A stretch of 64,000 nt of DNA from Xanthoparmelia taractica (Eukaryota > Ascomycota > Lecanoromycetes > Lecanorales > Parmeliaceae): positions 186,001 to 250,000 of the forward strand of contig MU853184.1 in the NCBI GenBank assembly GCA_033085395.1, written 5' to 3'. The notes below the pieces were generated by a model. It searched no databases. It worked only from the letters and a program-made list of their open reading frames with translations, and had not been told where the DNA came from. Positions 22,785 through 33,757 of the stretch are shown here, one piece after another. Both the position numbers and the translations under genes were made by a program. Position 1 is the first letter of the stretch, and each line of letters begins with the position of its first letter.

Positions 22785-24647
22785 TAAAAAAGTATCGCAT
22801 TGCCTGGGTCAAAGCCTATCGTTGTACCAAACAGGTTAATATCAGCTGGCCATCGGACGAGCAGGTTCTCAAGAGAGCGAAGGGAAGCAATGCTGGTGAC
22901 ATACACAAACAGTATTCCGCAGCGTCTCTGTTCGATGACCTTCGTCTACGAATTATTCTTCGAAAGATGGTCTTTTGCTCTAGCAATGTTCTTATCATCC
23001 TCAAGGCCCACGAGGGTTTCACTCACAATTCCGTGCAGCAGATTTGACGTCTCATATACTTTGAAAAAGTGCGCACAATATTCTACCTTTATTATGAAAT
23101 TATGCGTAAACCCTCTCAAAACGAATCTTTCATATCACGTACGAGTACTTCAACCTTCTCGCAGCAAATTCTTCCCTGCGATTTCCTACTCTTCCATATT
23201 AAAGCCATTAAATCCTCCTGCTTTTAAGCAGATATTCATTCTTTTCGCCCCCGACTGCGTTCGCAAAACTTATGTCAATCCAAAGAACCTAGATCTAGGG
23301 CTTGCATAGACCAGAAACCATATGAAAAGCAAGTATTGGTTAGCTAGGTCCTGAGCAGATTCTCCTGACATCTTACTACCGTGGGACTTGCAGAAGGATG
23401 TGCATCGAAGATTTCTTCTGGAATTCCCAAGCCGTACTTCGACAGGAGAATTTAATACTGATATCTCTGAAATTTTCCGCGTAGACCTACCGTCTGATGC
23501 TGCTTCCATTCCAAGTTCGGCCATTCCTTTTGACAGGCACTAAGTTGTCAAGTCAACGGTGTTATTGCTCATAGCTGTTAAGTCTTCGCCTGGAAATTTG
23601 ATCATGTCCCAAGAGAAGGGGCAAAGCGGGGGAACGATTGATATACTTTGGAGAGATTATCAATACGTAAAGGTATGCTGTCAGACTATCTCCCCATCAA
23701 CGACATCTCCGATTGTGACTTTATGACTCGGCTCTTTGAATTACATGTTCCAAAGGACAGTCAGATGAGCTTCCCTCTTCCCACAGCTTCTGAGCGATCA
23801 TATGCTATCATTCCAGTCCGCCTTCTAGCCTCTTGCATTTGTTGTATGGCACAGCAGGACACATGGTGAACACCTTGCTGAGAGCAATCGACTGGGGCGG
23901 AAAGAGAGGCAGTCGTCGAGAAGGAGGTGGTGAGCAGCGTGGTGGTCTTTTGGATGGTGTAGGGGAGGTTCTAGCCGAGGGTGCTTGGTTTGGGGGTTGG
24001 TTTTGGAATTGGTTGGGGATGAGGATGAGGATGAGGATGGGGCTGATTGACTAAGCTGTGTAGATGATGGAGTAGCAGAAGAGGAAGGAGAAAAGTCCAA
24101 TGCCCTTGCATATCCAATCTCACTGGGTACTCCTGAAGAAGACCTAATAAAGCTCAATAGTTCAATTATAAGCTCGTCGCGACCTCTTCCTATCCTTTTC
24201 ACATAACCGTGCTCTAGATATTCTCGTTCTAAGCTTCTTAGGTGCCTGTGTAGGAGGTTAGAAAAGTGAAGCATAATTAAGAATAAATAACAAAAAATAC
24301 CAAGCTGGTTTCGTTTAGTGTTAGCCTTGGTCCCCCGTAACGGTGACGTTGATCACGGTAAGGCTAAAAAGACAGGAATCTGCCTTGACCTTCCTCCTTG
24401 TAAGATCTTCTTCAAGTATTCAAAGAATATTCCCTCAATCGTATGTACTTGTTACACGTTCGAGCGGCGGAGCACAAGGCGCTACGTAAGCACGCAACAT
24501 GAAACACTCGAAATTGCTGTACGCGCGGGCCATTGCATTAGCATATGGCTGAGGCATTTCAATCAGGCTATGCTCTCTTTGAAGCTTTGAATTATGAGAC
24601 ATTCATCACCTCCATCACCTCCACGACCTCCATGAAAGCTCCATGTC
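22785..24647. other. Gene-poor interval before the G-alpha chimera
   Basis: About 1.9 kb. The first part (22800-23530) is AT-rich with no gene. A minus-strand frame of 149 codons at 23825-24274 starts with a charged segment and then becomes low-complexity Ser/Pro; it looks like a remnant or chance frame. Nothing else is supported. Confidence 0.45.
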
Positions 24648-27150
24648 ATGGAACCGTTAAGCGTGGCCGCTTCCATAATTGGAGTCCTTACTACCTCGGC
24701 AAAGATCATTACAGTAGTAACAGAACTAGTCAGAAGGGAAAAGGCTGCACTACAGTCGCTCCACAGAGTGCTGACAGAAGTTTCGGAACTGAACACTTGT
24801 CTTGCTCATTTAGCTCCCTTCATCCAAGGAGCCAAATCCACCGATAGAGGCCGCAAAGATGCTATATCCTTGGAACAAGTCGTTGTCATCAGCACATCGT
24901 TAGCGTTGAACATGTCTGAGCTGGACAAAACATTAGATTCTTACAACCTGAGTGATGAGATGTCTAAGTTCAACAGATTGCGCTGGGCAATGGACGAGGC
25001 TAGAATTTTTAAGATTCTAAACTCTGTGCGAGCTTCTAAAGCTTCGTTAAACCTGATTTTGACCGTTTTTACATGGTGAGAACCCCCACAAGACCCCTGG
25101 TACTTTCGTTGCATTCAGCTGAGAAAGAGTGCGTAATATAGTACCACTCTGGAACATGCGCAGGCGTCTATCACTTGTCTCGGCACCTCTGTTGAACGTC
25201 TTCTCGAGAATAGTATGGATGTATCCCAACGATTAGCTCGAATGGAACAACCTTTCGCTGCCTCAACAATTCAAAGAATACCGGATGATGACAACGCATC
25301 AATAACTCCCCTCGAGGCTCACAATGATACTCTGGCCTATGGCCACCTGGATCCGATTGCGCAGAAACCCTCTCGACAAGTAGTAAATAATGCACGACAT
25401 TTGAGAGAGGCAGAAGGTACAAGCAAAATCAATGCCGGTGAGGGCCGGAATGATGTGGGTTTGACACAGCGGAGCCAAGGCCTATCACTTGAACAATCCC
25501 AACTTGACGAAGATTTGGAACTCGAGTTACACACATCTTGGGTGTATTCACGTTCAACTCACCGCCATTCAATATCGTCATTCCCGTCGAATATCAATTC
25601 GACAACCAGGATGTCGTTTCTCTCTACTATCAGTCTTGCACAAGTTTCAAACATATCAGTCTTTGAATTGCCAATATCCTATCAGGAGATCTGGAACCCT
25701 CAGTATTATAATAATACCAAGAATCTTGCCACTGGCCGCGGTCAAGGGAGAAGGAGGGTTGGTACCTCCGAATTTGCTACTGCACTCAGTCTTTCAAAAG
25801 AAGGGAGCAAAAAGAAGTCAAAGGACCCGACGAACGGCTCACGCAGACTTCTAACCGGGAAGCTCGGCCTACCTTTTCAACTCACCTCCAGAGATAGTAG
25901 AAGAACTACGCAGGTCCAAGAAGAAAAATCCATGCTGGGCAAGGTTTCAATTCTTGGTGAGTGAAGTTCAGACTAGAGAGTCTGTTCTACACCTTATTTT
26001 CCAGGTTTCAGGCTAATCAAGTTACAAATACAAACAGGCGATGCTGAATCCGGCAAGACCACGTTATTAAAAGAGATGCGGATAATATATCAAGATGGGT
26101 TTCCATTGGAAGAGAAAATTTCACACCGAACAGTAATACGGAGAAACGTTTTTACTGCTTTCCAAATAGCAATACAAATAATGGAGGAAAAGTGTTTTCA
26201 ATATGAGCTCATAGCTTCGATTGTGAGACCAGGCATGAGGTGATAGCACGATCTGCGCTAATTTCCTGAATAGTTTCATGCACAAATGTTGCAAAAGATG
26301 CAAGGTGACGAGCTCGAACACGCCCTTCCACGACACTACTGCCTAATAGCGATGAAGGAGCTCTTCGCCGACAAGGGCTTTCAGAGAGCAATTGAATGCG
26401 GACACGAATACGCTCTCCATGACAATCTCCAGTAGTATGCAGTCAGACATGCGTTACGGAAAACTGGATTGCTGATTTGAGAAGCTGCATGGATAACATC
26501 GACCGCATAGCTTCACCAGGCAACGTACCAAATGACCAAGATTTACTTCGCTCTCGCGTCCGCACTACAGATATCACGGAGACAGTGTTCCGCTTACCTT
26601 CGCTCAAGTTACGCGTCGCTGACGTTGGCGGCGCGCGTTCAGAGCGTAAGAAGTGGAGTCATGTTTTCGATGGTGTTCACTGTGTTGTCTTTTGCGCGGC
26701 GCTTAGTGGTTATAACGAATGCTTGACTGATGACAAGAGTGCAGTACGTGATATTCTTACCAGTATTTCTTTTTCGCCTTTCCTAACACCTCTTCTAACG
26801 ATATAAACCTATAGAATCAACTGCAAGAAGCATTGCTCTTGTTTGAGGTGATAGTGTCACTCACCCGGTTCAAAAACTCCACAATCGTGTTGTTTCTTAC
26901 CAAGATGGACCTCTTTGAGAAGAAAATACAACATGCGCCCGTCAGTGATTATTTCCCAGATTATACTGGGTCAGATACGGACAGCGCCAGCGCCAGGAGG
27001 TTCTTCATCCAAAAATTCCTCTCGCTTAATCTTGAGGAAAGCAGAACCATTCAGGTAGTGTGCGTCGATGCCACAGACACTGATCATGTCCGCAAGGAGT
27101 TGCGCAAAAGGAAAGCTGTCGAGACCCAGCAGCGTCTCAAAAATCTTTGA
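24648..27150 (+). CDS. Chimeric protein: Helo-like fungal N-terminal domain fused to divergent G-protein alpha subunit
   Basis: Six exons: 24648-25075, 25142-25956, 26038-26222, 26274-26431, 26482-26743 and 26815-27150, giving 727 aa with no frame break. Residues 1-150 (MEPLSVAASIIGVLTT...) match the amphipathic N-terminal domain found on fungal STAND/NLR-like proteins (Helo-like). A Ser/Gln-rich linker follows to about residue 405. The rest is G-alpha: P-loop GDAESGKTT from Gly415, helical-domain DNIDRIASPGNVPNDQDLL, switch I SRVRTTDI (Arg554 kept; the usual Gly after TT is Asp559), switch II DVGGARSERKKW, where Ala580 replaces the catalytic Gln, and a TKMD base motif (Thr645 in place of Asn). 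The C-terminal end is charged and lacks a typical receptor-coupling tail. No N-terminal myristoylation site. The predicted result is weak intrinsic GTP hydrolysis; role unknown. Confidence 0.88.
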
Positions 27151-28802
27151 GATAGATGGGAGATGAACAGGTTCGTTTGCCTGGCGCCTCTGGAAACTTG
27201 GTCACCACGGGAAGGTTTCAACATGATGCTGTATTGCTTGCATTTCTATAGAGATTATACAACATGTCCGTCGAGGCCCAGCTGGCCTGAAAGCCTGTTC
27301 TGTCATTTCTTGAGGGGTAGGATACAGAATGTTCGATACTATGCGCAGTGCAGTGCTATTGATGAGCGAGGGTGAGGATAAGGGTAAAGTAAAGTATAAT
27401 TCCACCAAAATTTGCTTGATCTTCTTGTTGCGGCGGCGGTGATTTCAGGCTTTATTTTTCGTACCTGGAGCAAAGAAGGTCGTGTATCTGCTTTCTTCGA
27501 CGTTGTATTCAGGCACGGGGGAGAGTTTAAATTTTTTTTTCTTCTTCTTTGCGAGAGAGCAGTTACAGTATAGGGCTACCGTTATCTGAATCCTTCTTCC
27601 TACTTTAATTCTATCGCGACTAGGTCATAAGCGCACATAATCGCAGTAACCAAGTATTTATATTACTGCTTCTGCTTCTGTCTGTGCTGTAAGCCTTTTT
27701 CCTCCTTTTCACAATATCAAGTCTCGATCCAATACATATATAGCCATGTTGTTAGCGTCAAGAATTTGATCTTGGCACTTTTAAGAAAGAGGGGGAGAGG
27801 GAGGGAGGGGGGGACGTTAACTAAACAAGCAAAAGACTGCCTCGCTGATGGAGAGGAAGCGGTATCCATGATTGTTTTGATAGATTGGCTGGTAGATAGG
27901 AAGGAAGGAAGAAAGAAAGGAACGGCAAATGGGTTACGGCCACGGGGTGGGGTGTGTGGATGACGCTCTCGTTGAGAAGGCGGCAGGGGGCTGTTTGCTC
28001 GTTGTCGTTATTGATATGAGATATATAAACGTGAACAAGGACGAATAAATAGGGATTAACGTGAAGAGCGTGGTGATTATAAATTCCTGAAAGAGGTGAA
28101 CTCTCACCTTGTTTTAATCCTTATTTTTTGGATGGATGATCAGTCGAGAGAGGGTCAACATCGCTCTATAACAGGGACTGGCTTGATTGTATCTAATTGA
28201 ATAGATTGCTCGTCACTCGATTATTGGGGAGAAGGGTATTCATCTCTAACTTTATGACATGTTCTTTTCTTTTCAATAGAAGAGGAAGGAAGAGGCGTAA
28301 AGGTAAAGGAAAGGAAAGGAAAGGAAAGGAAAAGACAAAGAAAAGCCAGGACTGTCTAAGTTATGTATACGCTAATTGGTAAAACTTATATCCTGAATCG
28401 AATTCACGCAGATGAATTGGAATCATGATCTTCACGAGACTCACAACGATAACATCGCTATTCAGCAGGTCCAGGTCCATCATCTAGAAAAGAGAATTGT
28501 TCATACTTCTTCCGGTTATTAGCTGCATATCAGAATCGTCATACCACGCCCAAAACCCTGCACTATCCCGGAGGAAGAAGCCCCCACCGTTAAACCGATT
28601 CATTGCACTATGACCTCTATTTCGAACCATTGAGAAAACAAGTAAGCAAGATAAGCACGATTTATTCACCATCCCATTTTCAGCATTCATCCCGCCAACT
28701 CGTCGCTTTTCGCCATGCTTTCCGGACCAGGAATTCAACTACAGCCGTCCATTACCAGCCATTTCGTCTTCAAGATCTCGCCGACTCGGACAACTCCCCC
28801 CT
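27151..28802. other. Gene-free interval between G-alpha chimera and the minus-strand ORF
   Basis: About 1.65 kb with short chance frames only. It contains T-rich tracts (27528-27550), purine runs (27785-27815) and an (AAAGG)n microsatellite at about 28305-28331. Confidence 0.5.
28305..28331 (+). repeat. (AAAGG)n microsatellite
   Basis: About five tandem AAAGG units in a purine-rich setting, read directly from the sequence. No gene overlaps. Confidence 0.8.
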
Positions 28803-29582
28803 TCACGTTGTAATAAAGACTTCTCCCTCTTCCTCAAGCTCCGTGCGCTCTTGATACAGCTGTCGCCAGGCGGCTGCGAGCTGTGCGTCATGGCTTGAAG
28901 AGCGATGTTGACGTTGAGGCCGTGGCCGTGCAGAACAAGGCATCAAATATCCCTCCTCATCGTACGGTCGAGCAGATGTAATAGAAGCCAAGGGGTATAG
29001 TGCCTCCATTTTGACTTCTGGACTTGAGAAGTCATGTCGAAGTGAATTTGGAGAAGGCGGGTGGTGATCAGTTTCACTTTGAATGCGGTTACTGAGCGAC
29101 GATAGAGCATCTGGGATGCGAGTTCTGTGTTCTTCAAAGTCCAGCGGCGATGACGATGTTTTCTCTTCGAGATCCCACCGGGAAGCCATGTGGCCAGGTC
29201 CACGGTCAAAGACTTCACGGCGGTGGTAGGATGTTGGAGGCTGTAGCTGAGAGCTAGATACATAGTCGTTTGGCTGTTCTTCAAAAGGGAGCGGTTGGGG
29301 TAGGTCGTAGCTGTCGCTGAATGAATCATGGAAAGGGTGGCAGGCTCTTAATGCTACATGATGGGACCATGGGGCACTGACAAAGGCCGCAGTCCGATGA
29401 CGCTGCATCCAAGGCAGACCGCGATTGACCTGATTGGTGTCCAATGATAGGAATGGCGCAGAGTCAGAGTCTTCACTGCCATAGCCGCTGTCATCGTTGA
29501 ACGGGCGGTCGAAGTGTCCAGTGTGATGCCAAGGAGGTAGGCCGTTCGCACAGGGACCTGCAAAAGGAGTAAAAAGCTCCAT
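28803..29582 (-). CDS. Uncharacterised Ser/Pro/His-rich protein
   Basis: A 259-codon frame starting MELFTPFAGPC; an ATG 68 codons further upstream (29786) is in frame but the added segment looks non-coding, so the inner start is preferred. The protein is low in hydrophobic residues, with an acidic DDSGYGSEDSDSAPF stretch (typical of a phosphodegron-like or intrinsically disordered segment) and a basic RPRPQRQHRSSSHDAQLAAAWRQL patch near the C-terminus. No domain is recognised. Codon use is compatible with a real gene, but without homology evidence it could be a chance frame. Confidence 0.5.
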   Translation of the reverse strand: MELFTPFAGPCANGLPPWHHTGHFDRPFNDDSGYGSEDSDSAPFLSLDTNQVNRGLPWMQRHRTAAFVSAPWSHHVALRACHPFHDSFSDSYDLPQPLPFEEQPNDYVSSSQLQPPTSYHRREVFDRGPGHMASRWDLEEKTSSSPLDFEEHRTRIPDALSSLSNRIQSETDHHPPSPNSLRHDFSSPEVKMEALYPLASITSARPYDEEGYLMPCSARPRPQRQHRSSSHDAQLAAAWRQLYQERTELEEEGEVFITT

Positions 29583-30297
29583 GGTGACTGAGCGATGAGG
29601 AGGATTACAGCGAGGAAGATAAGGAAAGGCCACTGCTGATTTGCCTGAGTCATCCGTTAGCTGATTGCGAGAGCACCCGCAAACCGGGTGTTTTAATATG
29701 TTTCTATGGGATTGGCAAACACGGTCAGAATGGAAGCGCACAGTATAATCTCTTTCATGAGCTGCGGTCTTCCAAGCAATTGTCACGGATCATCTGTTAT
29801 GTCGCGCAAGGTTTGAAGACGCTATCAAGGATCATTGCAAATATCAAGCAAACGGTAAACACTTTGAGGTGATGAAGAGACGGTAGATTGCTGTTTAGAG
29901 GCTCAATATATATGTCAAGGCCCCATTTTGTTACTAATAAGAATCGGCTGGTGGCTGTGCCAAGTTGAAAGTTTTGCAGCTTTCATTCGACAGAACTTGT
30001 TGTGTAGTGGTTATCAAGAAGTCGAATAGAAAGCTTGTCAACATAAACAGGTTTAGTGACAAAGCCATACCGTGGGGGGATATGGCAGTGCTCCTAATAA
30101 TTAAGCTTAAGGCTTCACTGATCCCTAAAATCATACTCAGCCCATAGGTGTCAGCTTCTGCGTTCTTGACCCGATCTGGATCCCGGCCACAATCTAGCAT
30201 CCAACTTCTTCACGGGTAGTAGCACTAAGGGTGACGCGGTTCGCCTAGAAGCGCCCAGCATCCGACGCTTGCTTAGCTGACACCGAGCCAAAACCCT
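29583..30297. other. Interval between the uncharacterised ORF and the P450 3' end
   Basis: About 715 bp, no recognisable gene; includes the promoter of the minus-strand ORF and the 3' region of the P450 gene. Confidence 0.4.
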
Positions 30298-32306
30298 TCA
30301 GTGTGCATTGAAGTTGAATCTCTCTTTACCCCTCTCCACGAGGCGGAGTCCAATGGCACCTTTCCGAAGCTGAAGTGTGATGATAGATCCCATATCCTCG
30401 TTCATTTGCCTGTTCACCTCAGCTCTGGTCGTATCCCAAACCTTGAACTTAGCTTGGTCGTCCATCTTCTCTACTTCTTCATCACTGGCATACGCATCCA
30501 CGGCCAGTTCCACACTGTAGCGCGTGAAGATGAGCGCAAGGACTGCAAGTATCTCGACTTGTGCAAAGCGTCGCCCGATGCAAGAGCGATGGCCTTCGCT
30601 GAAGGGAATGTAAGCACCCTTTCGTGGGGCGTACAATGCTGCAGAAGTATCCGCCGCGGTGTTGATACCCAGATCGGAAGCTTCCGTATCCGCAATTTGA
30701 TCAGGCATAGTCGCAGTGTGTTTGGCGTTGGGGTCCAAGATCCACCTTTCGGGTTTGAACTCTTCGAGGTCATTGTCCAGATTTGAGAGAGGGTGGATTG
30801 GCTTGTTAGGGTTCGAGGGTGGACCAGTTGGCCATTGCTTTGGATTGCGATGCACCGCAGCTGTTGAAAGGATAATGTAACAGTCTGCTGGTACCGTGCA
30901 TGGTTTGCCGGCAACTTCGAGAGTCTGGGGACTGTCTTTGGGCGTGCATTTAGGCACGCCAACCACAGGCGCGAGTAGACGAAGCTCCTCGTTAAGCACT
31001 GCACCAGCCATACTGGCAAACAGTTTGGCAATGACTTCCTCGTACTTTGATTCACTGACGGGGCGACCCTGGAATATTTCATCCAGCTCGGCTTGAAGCT
31101 GACGTTGAGCGGTTATGTTCATGGCCAGCAGGACCAGGCAGAAATGAAGAGAATTCGCCGTTGTCTCATGTCCCGCAAGTATGAAGACGAAAGCATTGCC
31201 GAGTATTTCTCGGTCTGTCAGAGTCTGTACCGGAGGCTTCCCTCCCAGCGACGACTGCCTCGTAATTCCAGCGCCCTTCACAAGAGCAATCATCAAGTCC
31301 AGGTCTTCGCCTTCTTCTCCCTTCAAAACCGCAGCTTTCTTTTGCTGAAACATCTCGTCCATGTACTTACCCCATTCAATGAAAGCTGTATGGCTTTCTT
31401 GGGCCTTTTGAAACGGCAGATGCTCTGAGCCAGTTAGCAAGGGCCTGAATTGTGTGGGTCGGTCGCTGAATTACTTAAGAGAAATGGTGAGAGTGCGAGA
31501 AGCCAGACCATGTTATGCAATAGCGATCCCAGAGCATCAGTATAGCTCATGGCGTGTCCCTGGGGAATTTCTGGGCTTGATGCACTGTCGTCTTCCCCAA
31601 CTTTGACATGCCCATTCGCATGAGATCTTTCATTCGCTGGCCACTGTAAGTGGACCCCGAAGCCAGCCCTGCTAATCACATAGAGGCTCAGTCTCATCGC
31701 ATCATCCGCGATTGTGTAGGTTGTTCTGCTTCCTTCCTTTCCGGTGTTGCCATCGAACCAGCTATTTACCATGGCTTGGCATTGCTCCAGAGTCTCGGAC
31801 CATACGAGGTGATTATTCTTTTCAGAAAATGGAGGACTTGTAATCTTTCTGTGATGCCTCCACGTTTGCCCTTCAGTTGTTACTACATTGTTGCCATACA
31901 ACTTGATGGACTTATACACCTCGAGGGCTTTGGGGAAATCATTCTTTCTGGTTGTGATCTGGCTAACGACGTCTGCGTCTGCTGTATATAGCACGTTACG
32001 TTCGGGGCTGACAGTCAAGAAGGTATCTGAGCCGAGTCGCTTGAAGGGTTCGTGTCTCAAGTCCCAACCCCACTCGAGCGACAAATCGAACCATGGATCC
32101 GTCCATGAGCGGGGCAATTTGCGCACAAGAGGTACTACGAATACTTGTGATATTTGCCAAGTTAGATTGACGGAATAGAAAGGGACAATGACGTAAGGAA
32201 GGCCCGACTGCTTTGCAGCTGCAAGATTTCGAGCGAATTTTGTGTATATCTTCCACGCGTAGAGTGCAAATGAGACTAGCAAGGCCAATGCTACAGTGGA
32301 AAGCAT
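30298..32306 (-). CDS. Cytochrome P450 monooxygenase
   Basis: Two minus exons, 32306-31475 and 31424-30298 (50-nt intron), giving 652 aa. An N-terminal membrane anchor (LSTVALALLVSFALYAW) is followed by the P450 body: the C-helix WRHHRK, I-helix oxygen-binding motif AGHETT, K-helix ExxR (EELR), and the heme-ligand loop FSEGHRSCIGRR with the axial Cys near residue 559. It would be ER-bound and use a cytochrome P450 reductase for electrons. The chain is about 100 residues longer than most fungal P450s; extra length sits in the linker after the F-helix region, in a Pro/Asn-rich insert before the PERW motif, and in a charged C-terminal stretch. The heme-domain layout resembles CYP4-like fatty-acid or xenobiotic hydroxylases; substrate unknown. 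Neighbours give no clear pathway. Confidence 0.93.
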
Positions 32307-33067
32307 TGAGGTGACTAGAATATGAAGAAGGATGAAAAAGATAGATGTCGGAGAGGGGCCGTGGTGGGGGGATATGAAGATAAGAAGGATAGGAATCCTG
32401 TGTTACGCTCAGTTGCCTAGCCCCTGAGAAGTGGCATACACCGAATTGCACCACTCATACGCTTGAAAAGTTCAGTCCCGGGCAAGGGCAGCTTCGTTCA
32501 TACGGCAAAAGCAACGGTTGCTGGAAAGTACCTTGAGTAGAAGAGAGAAGATCCTGGATTGTCAGGTGGTTTGAAAAGACAGACGAAGCCAAATTGAGAA
32601 GCAAGGGAAGGGGCACAAGGCCCAAATCCCCAAACTCGGCGAGCTCAAGAGTCTAAACTTCGTATTCGTATCCTCAATTCAGGCTGGTGGGGGTTTGTTG
32701 TACTTCTACCCCGCGCGTGAATCACATCGCCGACACCGCCCGAATCATGAGATGCCATCAAAATTAGACACGCAATTCTTACGCATCGAACGGAGGGAAA
32801 AAAACAATAATCAGAATAGTAAATCAAGAGCTTGCGAAAATACTCAACCAAAAAAAAAAAAGCCAAACCTATCGTGCATGTTCTGCTCAATCTGCTGATC
32901 TCGCCCGCGTGTCCTGCCCTTGTTCACCACGTATCCTGGTGATGCCATTTTTCTATCTCCAGCAAGCAGAGTGCGGGTATTGAACACCTCGTGATATGTT
33001 GGAAGAAAGTTTTTTGAATTCATAAACGAACCGGACGAGCTCTCATTTCTTTAACAAAAAAGGTAAC
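32307..33067. promoter_or_regulatory. Shared divergent promoter of P450 and Sfk1/DRAM-like gene
   Basis: This 761-bp region separates two divergent ATGs. A poly-A run (32851-32862) and short pyrimidine stretches are present. Small frames inside carry no domain. Confidence 0.45.
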
Positions 33068-33757
33068 ATGCATCGTCGTGTCTTTCACCGCCTAAACATC
33101 CTCCCCCTAGTCTGCGGTACCGTCTGGCTAATCACGCTTCTGACCCTGCTCATCTACTGGCTAGCGGAGGGATCCCCTCGATATCCCGGACAAGTTAATC
33201 CCTACGTCGCATTCATCTCGGATATCGGAGCCTTCCGCCTGCAACCGCTTTTCATAACCGGCGGCATCGTCGCTTCCCTCACCCTCACCGCCACCATCGT
33301 CTCCGTGCACCTTGCGCGCCGTGAGCGGAGGGGACTATCTACGCAGAAACCGGGGGACGAGCAGCCGCGCTATGAGAAGTGGGGTACGATCTTGGCGTGT
33401 TTGTTCGATGCAGCGGCTTGTCCCTGCCGGATTTGCATTACCCTCTTCAACAACCATGATCATCCGAGTTTGCATCGCACGTTTCTATTTCTGGGCCTTG
33501 CGGGCACCGCACTGAGCTGCATCTGCACGGCTTTTGTCTTGTGGCCTGAGATGTGGAGGGGTTCTGCGCAGGGGAACGAGCTGTTGAGGCGTAGCTGTGT
33601 GTTCAGCCACAGCCTGGTTGTAGCCGAGATTTTGCTGGGGACCACCTTCACAGGGCTACTCTGGACGGGGCAGTTTAAAAGCGCTGGATTCGTGGAATGG
33701 GTAATGGCGTTTGTCTTTACATTTTATTTCCGGGCTTTCATCGGTCTACTTGCGTAA
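33068..33757 (+). CDS. Frag1/DRAM/Sfk1-family integral membrane protein
   Basis: Single exon, 229 aa, with six hydrophobic helices. The luminal/extracellular loop between helices 1 and 2 carries NPYVAFISDIGAF, the family signature (P-x-I-S-D-I-G-A). In yeast Sfk1 supports plasma-membrane phosphoinositide and sterol/lipid organisation, while animal DRAM acts in lysosomal autophagy; which role applies here is not shown by the sequence. A short loop with Lys-Pro-Gly-Asp charges lies between helices 2 and 3 on the cytosolic side. The start is the first ATG, shortly after an in-frame stop, and the length is typical of small family members. Confidence 0.85.
   Translation: MHRRVFHRLNILPLVCGTVWLITLLTLLIYWLAEGSPRYPGQVNPYVAFISDIGAFRLQPLFITGGIVASLTLTATIVSVHLARRERRGLSTQKPGDEQPRYEKWGTILACLFDAAACPCRICITLFNNHDHPSLHRTFLFLGLAGTALSCICTAFVLWPEMWRGSAQGNELLRRSCVFSHSLVVAEILLGTTFTGLLWTGQFKSAGFVEWVMAFVFTFYFRAFIGLLA

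Noticed and set aside
23825..24274. 149-codon minus frame with a charged start
   Set aside because: Second half is low-complexity Ser/Pro/His; no domain found. At best a remnant.
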